From Actinomycetaceae bacterium (lineage in GTDB: Bacteria > Actinomycetota > Actinomycetes > Actinomycetales > Actinomycetaceae): a stretch of DNA of 52,636 nucleotides. A program made the position numbers and the translations under genes. The notes beneath the pieces are model-generated. The model was not told the origin of the DNA and ran no database searches. It saw only the letters and a program-made list of their open reading frames with translations. Of this stretch, positions 8,976 to 16,042 are shown piece after piece. The DNA lies in NCBI GenBank assembly GCA_017539125.1, contig JAFYHO010000085.1:1-52636 (forward strand). The letters run 5' to 3'. The number at the start of each line of letters is the position of its first letter. Positions within the stretch are counted from its first letter, which is position 1.

Positions 8976-9811
8976 TTCTCCTCCTGTTCTTTTCCGCGTT
9001 CAGCGGCTGGACCGTCAGCGATAGCGTGAGCTACAGCCTCATCTAAGTCTAAGTCATCGCTGCCACCTCTAGCCATATACAGGAAGTACTCCACATTACC
9101 TGCGGGCCCTGGCAAGGGCGAGGGGGCGACTGCTTTAATTGCCAGACCTGTCTCGCGGGCAGCTTTCCCAACTGTACAAACAGCTTCGTGGTGGTGGTCG
9201 AGATTGCGCACGACTCCCCCAGCCCCTAAGCGTTCGCGTCCGATTTCAAATTGCGGCTTGACCATGAGGAGGAAATCGGCATCAGGGGCACTGGCAGCGA
9301 CAAGCGCAGGGATAACAAGAGTGAGAGATATAAAGGAGAGGTCGGCGACGACGAGCCCCGCTGGTGGGTCGATAAGCGCAGGGTCGAGTGTGCGCACATT
9401 GGTGCGTTCGATGACGCTCACTCGCGAGTCCTCGCGCAGTTTCCACGCAATCTGCCCATATCCAACGTCCACGGCAAAGACGTGGCTCGCTCCGCGGCGC
9501 AGGAGCACATCAGTGAAACCGCCTGTAGAAGCGCCTGCATCGAGACAGTATCTACCCCGAATCTGTGGCGCATTATCGCCGAGATAGTCGAGTGCTCCGA
9601 TGAGTTTGTAGGCTCCGCGTGAGACGTAATCTTCTGCCGCGTTTTCCTCAACAAGGAGGGCCTGAGCTGGATCCATTTGACGAGCTGCTTTGCGCACTAT
9701 CTCGCCGTCAAGGCGCACTCGACCTTCTTCGATGAGTTCGCGGGCGTGAGTGCGCGAGCGCGCCAGAGAGCGCCGCACTAGCTCCGCATCGACGCGCCGT
9801 AATCTCCCCAT
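8972..9811 (-). CDS. tlyA: TlyA family rRNA 2'-O-ribose methyltransferase
   Basis: A 279-aa protein with an N-terminal S4 RNA-binding domain (about residues 5-60) and a C-terminal RrmJ/FtsJ-type methyltransferase domain. The SAM-binding loop is DAGASTGGFT (91-100), followed by AVDVGYGQIAWKL. TlyA methylates 16S and 23S rRNA riboses in mycobacteria and affects capreomycin susceptibility. The old name hemolysin A is historical. The length suits the long (TlyA-II) form. The ATG at 9811 lies 6 bases after the stop of the 57-aa gene upstream. Confidence 0.93.
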   Translation of the reverse strand: MGRLRRVDAELVRRSLARSRTHARELIEEGRVRLDGEIVRKAARQMDPAQALLVEENAAEDYVSRGAYKLIGALDYLGDNAPQIRGRYCLDAGASTGGFTDVLLRRGASHVFAVDVGYGQIAWKLREDSRVSVIERTNVRTLDPALIDPPAGLVVADLSFISLTLVIPALVAASAPDADFLLMVKPQFEIGRERLGAGGVVRNLDHHHEAVCTVGKAARETGLAIKAVAPSPLPGPAGNVEYFLYMARGGSDDLDLDEAVAHAIADGPAAERGKEQEEK

Positions 9812-9817
9812 GAATGC

Positions 9818-9991
9818 TTATCCTTGAGCCTTCGACAGGTCAGTATTGAGGGCTTGCAGTATCTCCTCAAGACATTCGATTTCTTCTTGCGCCGTCTCTA
9901 ACTGTTCAAGACGGGCAAGCAATGCCTCAGAATCGGCAGGCGCGTGGGGTGGCGCTGGTGTGGGCGCTTGGGCTTCGGTGCTCTCGCTCAT
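9818..9991 (-). CDS. Conserved small protein of 57 aa between the HAD phosphatase and tlyA
   Basis: An ATG at 9991 opens a 58-codon frame ending in TAA at 9818. The start overlaps the HAD stop as ATGA (4 bases), and the end lies 6 bases before the tlyA ATG, so it is tightly embedded in the operon. The protein begins MSESTEAQAPTPAPPH, a Pro/Ala-rich leader. It continues as an amphipathic Glu/Leu-rich helix (about residues 20-52, with LLARLEQLETAQEEIECLEE) that should form a coiled coil. M. tuberculosis has a small ORF of similar size (Rv1693) at the same position, which supports a real gene. The function is unknown; a small coiled-coil adaptor is possible. Confidence 0.75.
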   Translation of the reverse strand: MSESTEAQAPTPAPPHAPADSEALLARLEQLETAQEEIECLEEILQALNTDLSKAQG

Positions 9992-11064
9992 GAACGTCTC
10001 ACTTTCACTTCTGGCATGTACCTTTCAATTGTCCGCCTGTCGGTGGGGTGTGTGTCAAGCCAGAGCCACAGGGCGTGTACAAGTGCTCGGTATTCATTGA
10101 GGGTGACGGTTATTGTTTCTTCGTGTTGCTCGTCGAGCGCGTACGTGTTTTGACCAATAGTTATTTCTGTGCCATTACATTCTGCAATACTTTCGCCTGC
10201 GCGAACACGGATTAAGTCTGTGCCGTGGGGCGCCTCGTCAGACGGCTCGATATCTGGATAGGGCTCGTCCAAGCAGCGCACATCATCGGCGAGGTAGCTC
10301 GGGCGCATATCGGGAGCAGCAAAGATAATATCTCGCGCCGTGTGCGTCCCCGTGAGAACGTGCAGGCTCGGGAAACCGCTCGCGTGAGCGCCTTTAATAT
10401 CGGTATCGAGATTATCTCCGATAACGAGGGGTGTGTGCGCTCCAGCTTTTTCAGCGGCATGACGGAACATTTGCGGCTCGGGTTTCGCACCTGAAATGGG
10501 CGTAACTCCCGTTGCGTGGGTGACGGCTGTAGCAAGCGAGCCGACTCCCATCATGAGCCCGCGTTCGCGAGGAATGAGACGGTCGAGATTGGTGGTAATG
10601 TAGCGTGCCCCTGCGCGGATTGCTAAAACGGCTTCGCTGAGTCTTTCCCAGTTCATCTCGGGGGAAAAACCGTGGATGACGGCCTCGGGCTTGTCGTCTG
10701 CGCTTTCGACAATATTTAATCCTGCTTCACGTGCTGCCTGATAGAGCCCCTCTGCACCGCATAGCAACACTCTGGCGTGCTCCCCGCACAGAGACTGCGC
10801 CAGTTTTACACCGATATGAGCACTGGAGAGGATATCGTCTGGGTGAGCTTCAATGCCTAGATTGACGAGCTGAGAGGCGATGACTTCTGGAATACGTGAA
10901 GCATTATTAGTAACAAAAACAGCTGTAAAACCGCCTTGACGAATGCGCGCAAGTGTTTCGGCAGCATAAGGAATCGACTCTTTGCCCCTGTAGAGCACGC
11001 CGTCTAAATCGAAGAGCCCTGCATCGTAGAGCTCGCAAAGTTTTTTCTGCGCTCCTTCAGCCAT
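9988..11064 (-). CDS. HAD superfamily (IIA subfamily) sugar/nucleotide phosphatase
   Basis: A 358-aa haloacid-dehalogenase-type hydrolase. Motif I is FDLDGVLYRG (Asp19 nucleophile, Asp21), motif II region FVTNNASR and motif IV VIGDNLDTDIKGA. This is the NagD/PGP-like IIA arrangement with a C2 cap domain in the middle. The last ~80 residues (after about 275) are an extra domain not needed for catalysis, ending in YMPEVKVRRS. The homologue in the same position in mycobacteria is Rv1692, reported as a glycerol-3-phosphate phosphatase in lipid recycling; whether this one has that substrate is inference. The start lies 8 bases after the TPR-gene stop. Confidence 0.85.
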   Translation of the reverse strand: MAEGAQKKLCELYDAGLFDLDGVLYRGKESIPYAAETLARIRQGGFTAVFVTNNASRIPEVIASQLVNLGIEAHPDDILSSAHIGVKLAQSLCGEHARVLLCGAEGLYQAAREAGLNIVESADDKPEAVIHGFSPEMNWERLSEAVLAIRAGARYITTNLDRLIPRERGLMMGVGSLATAVTHATGVTPISGAKPEPQMFRHAAEKAGAHTPLVIGDNLDTDIKGAHASGFPSLHVLTGTHTARDIIFAAPDMRPSYLADDVRCLDEPYPDIEPSDEAPHGTDLIRVRAGESIAECNGTEITIGQNTYALDEQHEETITVTLNEYRALVHALWLWLDTHPTDRRTIERYMPEVKVRRS

Positions 11065-11072
11065 GCGATGCG

Positions 11073-12329
11073 TTAATCCTTTTCGCCCTCATCGCTGGGC
11101 TCTGGTGTGGGGGCACTGGGGGCGGACTCGCCGCTGTCAGAACTCTCACCGCCAGAACCGTCGTCACTAGAAGCCGCGTCGGGAACAAAAGCAGAGACGT
11201 CCACATCTTCTTCATAGAAATCGACTTCGCCATTCTCGTCAAAAATGGGCTCCCACTTCTCGCGTAGCTGAGCGGCTTCCTCGGCGCGCCCGAGCTCCTC
11301 GTAGCGGTCTGCGCGAATGAGCTCAATGCGCGCGCGCAAGAGTGTATCGAGCTTATCGACTTTAATCCGCTCAATAACTTCAAGACCGCCGGCGCTATCC
11401 CCTATATCGGCTCTCGCACCAGATTTGACGAGGGCAAGCTCAACCAGCGATTCATTGTCGAGCTTTTTCAAAGGGATTTCGTCGATGAAACGCAGGGCTT
11501 TCTCGGCGCGCCCTAAGCCGCGTTCCGAATCCGCTTCGATAGCGACATGAGAGTAGTCGTCAGTCATTCGACGGTAGGTGCGTAATTCCCGCAAGGCCTG
11601 AGAGTAGCGACCCGTGAGATACGAAGTCAGCCCGAGAGCTTCTCGCACAATATCGATACGTGCAGCATGACGGTATGCCGCTTGGGCGTGTTCGTAGGCG
11701 AGCTCTGGGTTTTCGTCCATCATCGAACCGGCATAGACAAGATGACGGGCAACGCGATCCGCATTATCTTTGCTGAGGGAGCGAAGGTGGGCGCGCGCGT
11801 CTCCATCTAGATCTTTCGCCGAAACAAACTCGGGAATCTGGGGGTCGCGCGGACGTTTTACGGTGTCGTCTCGCCTGCCGCGAGGGCGTCCTTCATACTC
11901 GTCACGGGAGCGACCATACTCGCGTTTACTGTTGCGGTAATCGTCTCGGTAATTCTCGCGCCTATCTCCACGCCTACCTCGGCGCTCACCTCGGTAATCG
12001 TCACGATACCCGTCACGCCTATCGTCACGGTATCCGCCGCGTCTATCATCACGATTTCCGCCGCGCCTGTCATCACGCCAGCTCTGCTTGTCCTTGCGAT
12101 ACTCCCGCTTGTTCCCACGGGAAGTCTCACGGGAGGAGTCGCGATCTTCCCAACGACGCTCACTAGACCTACCTTGACGGCGCCCGTCGCGGTAATCCTC
12201 GCGACGTCCGTCATTTTTGCCTGCGCGCTGAGCTGGACGCTTCCCACGGCGACTAGAAGCCGACTCCCATGTCGTTTTGCGGCTCCCATCGCTCTCACGC
12301 GAGTGAGCTTTGTTCATATCCTCGGACAT
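11073..12329 (-). CDS. TPR-type protein with long Arg/Asp/Gly-rich N-terminal arm and acidic tail
   Basis: The chosen ATG at 12329 is preceded by AAAGGGA at good spacing and gives 418 aa. An in-frame ATG at 12383 exists but lacks such a site. Residues ~1-165 are extremely rich in Arg, Asp, Gly and Tyr, with recurring RDDRRGG/YRDD units (about 85-135). Residues ~170-370 form helical repeats of tetratricopeptide type (GRYSQALRELRTYRRM, GRAEKALRFIDEI). The last ~50 residues are acidic and Ser/Pro-rich. The position before the HAD phosphatase matches Rv1691 of M. tuberculosis, a TPR protein of unknown role. The basic arm suggests nucleic-acid or ribosome binding (inference). The DNA repeats in the arm are coding, not a CRISPR. 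Confidence 0.8.
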   Translation of the reverse strand: MSEDMNKAHSRESDGSRKTTWESASSRRGKRPAQRAGKNDGRREDYRDGRRQGRSSERRWEDRDSSRETSRGNKREYRKDKQSWRDDRRGGNRDDRRGGYRDDRRDGYRDDYRGERRGRRGDRRENYRDDYRNSKREYGRSRDEYEGRPRGRRDDTVKRPRDPQIPEFVSAKDLDGDARAHLRSLSKDNADRVARHLVYAGSMMDENPELAYEHAQAAYRHAARIDIVREALGLTSYLTGRYSQALRELRTYRRMTDDYSHVAIEADSERGLGRAEKALRFIDEIPLKKLDNESLVELALVKSGARADIGDSAGGLEVIERIKVDKLDTLLRARIELIRADRYEELGRAEEAAQLREKWEPIFDENGEVDFYEEDVDVSAFVPDAASSDDGSGGESSDSGESAPSAPTPEPSDEGEKD

Positions 12330-12394
12330 TGTTATTCCCTTTGCGTCTCTCAAGCAGGCGTGCGCGCTGCCCCAGACATTCACTTATGAAAAAT

Positions 12395-12431
12395 CCGCTA
12401 GAGGCTCGACAAGAATCGTGCTCTCTAGCGG
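12395..12431 (-). terminator. Hairpin terminator downstream of mscL
   Basis: A 9-bp perfect stem (CCGCTAGAG with CTCTAGCGG) encloses a 19-base loop. On the minus strand it is followed by ATTTTTC. It sits about 75 bases past the mscL stop and upstream of the TPR gene start, so it should separate mscL from the long leftward operon. A-rich sequence on the other side would also allow function on the plus strand. Confidence 0.65.
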
Positions 12432-12505
12432 TTTTATTGTAATAGCTGCGCAGACGGATACAGTCAAGAATGGTGCGCTTCACCCCTGCCCGTCATCGCG
12501 AGGCC

Positions 12506-12883
12506 CTAGCGGGCCAAAGAATCGCGGATTTCACGCAGAAGCTGGATATCCTCGCCAATCTCTTCTTCCTCTTCGGCTTTGTCAGCTTTGAGCTCATTGA
12601 GTTTATTCATGGGGACGATGATGAAAAAGTAGAGAGCAGCACCGACAAGAAGGAGGTTAACTAGTGCGGTAAGGATAGCGCCTGGCTGGACGACCGCTTC
12701 ACCAATAGTGAATTGACCGACTGCGTCAAAGTTGGGCTGCCCGAAAAGCCCCCCGACGAGCGGATTGATGACTTTTTCTACCAGAGCCGTGATAACTGCT
12801 GTGAAAGCTGCACCAATGACCATACCGACGGCGAGGTCAATAGCATTTCCTTTAGAGATGAACTCTTTGAAACCCTGAATCAT
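12506..12883 (-). CDS. mscL: Large-conductance mechanosensitive channel MscL
   Basis: A 125-aa membrane channel that opens under hypo-osmotic stress. The N-terminus MIQGFKEFISKGNAIDLAVG and the pore helix GAAFTAVITALVEKVINP are diagnostic. The second transmembrane helix (about residues 65-90, LVNLLLVGAALYFFIIV) and a charged cytoplasmic helix with KADKAEEEEEIGED follow. Length and topology are normal. A TTAAGGAAAAAC ribosome site precedes the ATG. It appears to be a single-gene unit between two hairpins. Confidence 0.95.
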   Translation of the reverse strand: MIQGFKEFISKGNAIDLAVGMVIGAAFTAVITALVEKVINPLVGGLFGQPNFDAVGQFTIGEAVVQPGAILTALVNLLLVGAALYFFIIVPMNKLNELKADKAEEEEEIGEDIQLLREIRDSLAR

Positions 12884-13015
12884 GTTTTTCCTTAAGGTGT
12901 CGAAGCTGCGAGGGAACTGGCTGTTCCATAAACGATGGTAAAACTATTACTGAACGCGAGGGTATACGGGCGGGGGCGTGTCTTTTGGGATATATACTAC
13001 TACAGCACAAAGGGT

Positions 13016-13044
13016 CCGCCTCCCGCTGGGATAGCGGGAGGCGG
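13016..13044 (-). terminator. Strong GC-rich hairpin after the sortase-like secreted protein gene
   Basis: A perfect 12-bp stem, CCGCCTCCCGCT with AGCGGGAGGCGG, encloses the loop GGGAT. It lies 73 bases past the stop of the secreted protein gene. On the minus strand it is followed by ACCCTTTG, so the T-tract is poor. It is probably the end of that transcript, though a strongly folded attenuator-like structure before mscL cannot be excluded. Confidence 0.6.
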
Positions 13045-13117
13045 TGCAGGGTTTCATTCAGGCATCCGCTCTTTACTCGTAAGGGAGGATCGAGTAGGCG
13101 GAAAGTTTATGTTTTTA

Positions 13118-13747
13118 TCAGACGAGTGCGTAGACGTTGGAGTGAACCGCATCGTCCAAGCAGGTCTGCAAATAAGCGGTGCCGCCCATGCCAGCGATTT
13201 GCTCAACATCGCCACCGGTGGAGACGGTACGAACTGCTGCAACGGTGTAGGAAACTCCATCAACAACAACCTGATCGCCAACTTGGAGGGCGAGCCACGC
13301 TTCGCCGCCCATACCATTGTGCTGTGCGTAGTAGGGAACACCAAGGTAATCGGCAACGGGAGCATAATAGGTGGCACCCAAGCAACGGTCAACGGCGTCT
13401 TGTCCGCCAGCGCAGGTGGAGGAAATGGTGAAAGGACCAGAAGCGGCTTCGGCCTGTGCAGCTGCTTCGGCTTGTGCGGCTGCTTCCGCTTCGGCCTGTG
13501 CGGCCGCTTCCGCTTCGGCTCGTGCGGCTGCTTCCGCTTCAGCTGCAGCCTGAGCTTCGGCTTCTGCCTGGACGTGCTCTTCATAAGTAGTGTGTGCTTG
13601 TGTGACGGTTTGAGTGCTGACGGAGGTGAGGGTCTGGATGGATACGTCATCGGCACCAGCTTGTGCTTGAACAGCAGCAGGAGTGACAGCAGTGATAGCG
13701 GCAGCTGCTGCCAGTGTCGTGAAGATCTTTGTGGCCGTGCGTGCCAT
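13118..13747 (-). CDS. Secreted protein with Ala/Glu-repeat spacer and sortase-like C-terminal domain
   Basis: The chosen start is the ATG at 13747, with AAGGAG 9 bases upstream, giving 209 aa; the frame is open upstream to 13837. Residues 1-30 are a signal peptide with an AQA cleavage site. Residues ~59-103 are an Ala/Glu/Gln-rich repeat (units such as AEAEAAAQ), likely a long helix or wall spacer. The final ~100 residues read like a small sortase fold. They have GVPYYAQHNGMGGEAW (His143), the beta-strand pair VGDQVVVDGVSYTVAAV, and AYLQTC (Cys196), the places of the sortase His and Cys. The usual Arg after the Cys strand is not evident (SNVYALV). Two extra cysteines (112, 122) could form a disulfide. 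There is no wall-sorting motif or second membrane helix. No gene name is assigned; the sortase relation is inference. Confidence 0.7.
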   Translation of the reverse strand: MARTATKIFTTLAAAAAITAVTPAAVQAQAGADDVSIQTLTSVSTQTVTQAHTTYEEHVQAEAEAQAAAEAEAAARAEAEAAAQAEAEAAAQAEAAAQAEAASGPFTISSTCAGGQDAVDRCLGATYYAPVADYLGVPYYAQHNGMGGEAWLALQVGDQVVVDGVSYTVAAVRTVSTGGDVEQIAGMGGTAYLQTCLDDAVHSNVYALV

Positions 13748-14590
13748 CTCGATCATCTCCTTCGCCTGTCGGAATATCTGAATGAAACTTTTACCCTGTG
13801 CCCTTAAGAGTTCTACCCTTTCGGACACTTCTATCATATCTATCTTCTATAGCGAAAACGAACCTGCAGGAAAGCACCTAAAAACGGGACTCCAGTCCCA
13901 GAAACAGCTAACCAAAAGTCCTATATTTGCAGGTTATCGCCATAATCATTCCCCCGATATCTTCATAGAACATTCAGTGTTTTCCCAGATTTAAGGATAG
14001 CTATCATAGCACGCCTTCCAGAAGCTATTCCCATTCAACAAATATTAACTTTACCCCTCAAAGCGTTAACTCTTGTAAACAAATATATGTCCCGTACACC
14101 ACCGCCACACCAAGGTCCCAAAAAACACCCATATCAGGGAGGTAGACCGCGGACTAAGAACCCGCCCACCAACAAAAGCCCCCGCACATGCCGCAACTAA
14201 TACGACAAAACTTCTGTTAATCACATTCGTTGGAACGGTGTACTATGACCCCCTTCTTAAAGTAAAGTGACTGCCAACAAACCCCCACCCCTACGCGGCT
14301 ATTTTCCCAGAAAAGCCCATGTATAACAGGGACTAAAACCCCAGATTTACACACAGGCAAAAAAGTGCAAAAAAGTAACTTAAATCACAAAAATCGGGTA
14401 ACGCGCGCTCTAAAAACAGCCAAAAACACCCAAAACGGGACCCCCGACCCACATATTACGGCCCTATCGGCACACACAACACGCAACCAAAGACTGGAAA
14501 CAGAAAAACTGCTTACTGAATCCTTACAAAAACCTTACTTTTAGCGTCCAAAAAATACTGCGAGAAACCCCAAGCCATTTCTTGTAGACA

Positions 14591-14633
14591 ATGACAAAAA
14601 TGTGTCATAGCATACTCATATCGTGGTATGACA
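14591..14633. promoter_or_regulatory. Cluster of ATGACA/TGTCAT half-sites upstream of aceA
   Basis: Three 6-base half-sites occur: ATGACA at 14591-14596, TGTCAT at 14603-14608 and ATGACA at 14628-14633. The first two form an inverted repeat with a 6-base spacer. The second and third extend to TGTCATA/TATGACA with a 17-base gap. They lie 83-125 bases before the aceA start, and the last overlaps the proposed -35 box. They look like an operator for a dimeric regulator of the glyoxylate shunt; the regulator is unknown. Confidence 0.5.
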
Positions 14634-14656
14634 TCCATGTGATCAACGATGATAAA
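14628..14656 (+). promoter_or_regulatory. Candidate aceA promoter
   Basis: ATGACA (14628-14633) and GATAAA (14651-14656) are separated by 17 bases and would start transcription near 14663. The first box is also one of the operator half-sites, so a bound regulator would compete with polymerase. This is a motif match only. Confidence 0.35.
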
Positions 14657-14674
14657 AGTCGGCAATCCCGACTT
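14656..14674 (+). promoter_or_regulatory. Small inverted repeat in the aceA leader
   Basis: AAGTCGG-CAATC-CCGACTT is a perfect 7-bp stem with a 5-base loop, 42 bases before the aceA ATG. It could be an operator at the transcription start or a leader hairpin that stabilises the mRNA. No T-tract follows, so it is not a terminator. Confidence 0.45.
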
Positions 14675-14715
14675 GCGCAATAACTGTTTTGTCCATTAAC
14701 CCGAAAGGAAATCAA

Positions 14716-16002
14716 ATGACAAACTCTGAAGATCGTATCAAGCAGGTTGCTGCGGAAATCCAGAAGGATTGGGATACTAACCCCCGTTGGAAAGGTATCG
14801 AGCGCAAGTACTCTGCAGAACAAGTAGCACGTCTGCGTGGTTCAGTAACAGAGGAGCATACGCTTGCACGCCGCGGCGCTGAAAAGCTGTGGGATCTTCT
14901 CCACACAGAAGATTATGTCCATGCTCTTGGTTCGATCACAGGTAACCAGGCAGTTGAAATGGCAAAGGCTGGCCTGAAGGCTATCTATCTTTCTGGTTGG
15001 CAGGTCGCAGGTGACGGCAACTCCGCTTCCGAAACCTATCCCGATCAGTCCCTCTATCCTTATGACTCCGTCCCGAAGATGGTTCGCCGTATCAACAACG
15101 CTCTTGTGCGTGCTGATCAGGTTGACTACTCCGAGGGCAAGGAAATGATTGACTACTTCTTGCCAATCGTTGCAGACGCAGAGGCTGGCTTCGGTGGTCC
15201 TCTCAATGCTTTCGAACTTGCTAAGGCAATGGTGCGCGCAGGTGCAGCAGGTATTCACTATGAGGATCAGCTCTCCAGCGAGAAGAAGTGCGGCCACCTC
15301 GGCGGTAAGGTTCTTATTCCTACCCAGCAGCACATCCGCAACCTCAACGCTGCACGTCTTGCTACCGACTGCGAGGACGTCCCCACGCTTATCGTGGCAC
15401 GTACCGATTCGCTCGGCGCAAACCTCATCACCTCTGATATTGATGAGACAGACAAGCCATTCATTACTGGTGAGCGCAGCCCCGAGGGCATGTACTACAC
15501 GACTCCTGGCAAGGACGTCGTTATTGCACGTCTTCTCAAGTTCGCTCCCTATGCCGATCTTCTCTGGGTCGAGACTGAGACTCCAGATGTCGATTTGGCA
15601 CGCGATATCGCCGAAGCTGTCAAGGCAGAATATCCGGACAAGATGCTTGCTTACAACTGCTCGCCGTCCTTCAACTGGAAGGCCAAGCTGGACGACGACC
15701 AGATTGCCAAGTTCCAGAAGGAGCTCGGTGCGATGGGCTACGCATTCCAGTTCATCACCTTGGCTGGCTTCCACCAGATCAACTACGGCATGTTCGATCT
15801 CGCATACGGCTATGCACGCGAAGGCATGACCGCTTACGTCCGCTTGCAGGAGCAAGAGTTCGCTGCCGAGGAGCGCGGCTACACAGCCACCAAGCACCAG
15901 CGCGAAGTTGGCGCAGGCTACTTCGATCAGGTCTCTGTTGCTGTTAACCCCGATTCCTCGACTCTGGCACTCGTTGGCTCGACTGAGGAAGCACAGTTCT
16001 AA
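14716..16002 (+). CDS. aceA: Isocitrate lyase
   Basis: A 428-aa enzyme cleaving isocitrate to glyoxylate and succinate, the first step of the glyoxylate shunt. The catalytic signature KKCGH is at residues 190-194 with Cys192 as the active-site base. The N-terminal Trp-rich region [21 protein letters not shown] and the closing [18 protein letters not shown] are typical of class I bacterial enzymes. The ATG at 14716 has GAAAGGAAATCAA upstream; an in-frame ATG at 14689 lacks a site. Codon use is strongly restricted, suggesting high expression. aceB follows after 40 bases, so the two form an operon. Confidence 0.97.
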   Translation: MTNSEDRIKQVAAEIQKDWDTNPRWKGIERKYSAEQVARLRGSVTEEHTLARRGAEKLWDLLHTEDYVHALGSITGNQAVEMAKAGLKAIYLSGWQVAGDGNSASETYPDQSLYPYDSVPKMVRRINNALVRADQVDYSEGKEMIDYFLPIVADAEAGFGGPLNAFELAKAMVRAGAAGIHYEDQLSSEKKCGHLGGKVLIPTQQHIRNLNAARLATDCEDVPTLIVARTDSLGANLITSDIDETDKPFITGERSPEGMYYTTPGKDVVIARLLKFAPYADLLWVETETPDVDLARDIAEAVKAEYPDKMLAYNCSPSFNWKAKLDDDQIAKFQKELGAMGYAFQFITLAGFHQINYGMFDLAYGYAREGMTAYVRLQEQEFAAEERGYTATKHQREVGAGYFDQVSVAVNPDSSTLALVGSTEEAQF

Positions 16003-16042
16003 TTAGTCTCTAATTAGTCCACCCGCAAAGAAAGGATGAACT

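Larger units (their letters stand above)
13748..14715. other. Long AT-rich intergenic region upstream of aceA
   Basis: About 970 bases with no convincing gene on either strand; the few frames are short with poor codon use. No tRNA-like cloverleaf was seen. It contains a small hairpin GGGAC-TCCA-GTCCC (13886-13899) nested inside a distant inverted repeat AACCTGCA/TGCAGGTT (13861-13868 and 13928-13935). It also has A-rich stretches, and near its right end the half-site cluster and hairpin described separately. The sequence AAAAGTGCAAAAAAGTAACTT near 14360-14385 faintly recalls corynebacterial RamB sites but does not match well. A small RNA cannot be excluded. Confidence 0.5.

Noticed and set aside
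11900..12100. Regular short repeats resembling a CRISPR array
   Set aside because: They are in-frame repeats encoding RDDRRGG units of the TPR protein; there are no spacers of uniform length and no cas genes.
12871..13118. An extra small gene between mscL and the secreted protein gene
   Set aside because: Plus-strand frames there run through the terminator hairpin and the antisense of the secreted protein; none has a ribosome site or family likeness.
13748..14715. tRNA or rRNA gene in the long spacer
   Set aside because: No TpsiC-arm motif or cloverleaf arrangement was found by eye on either strand.
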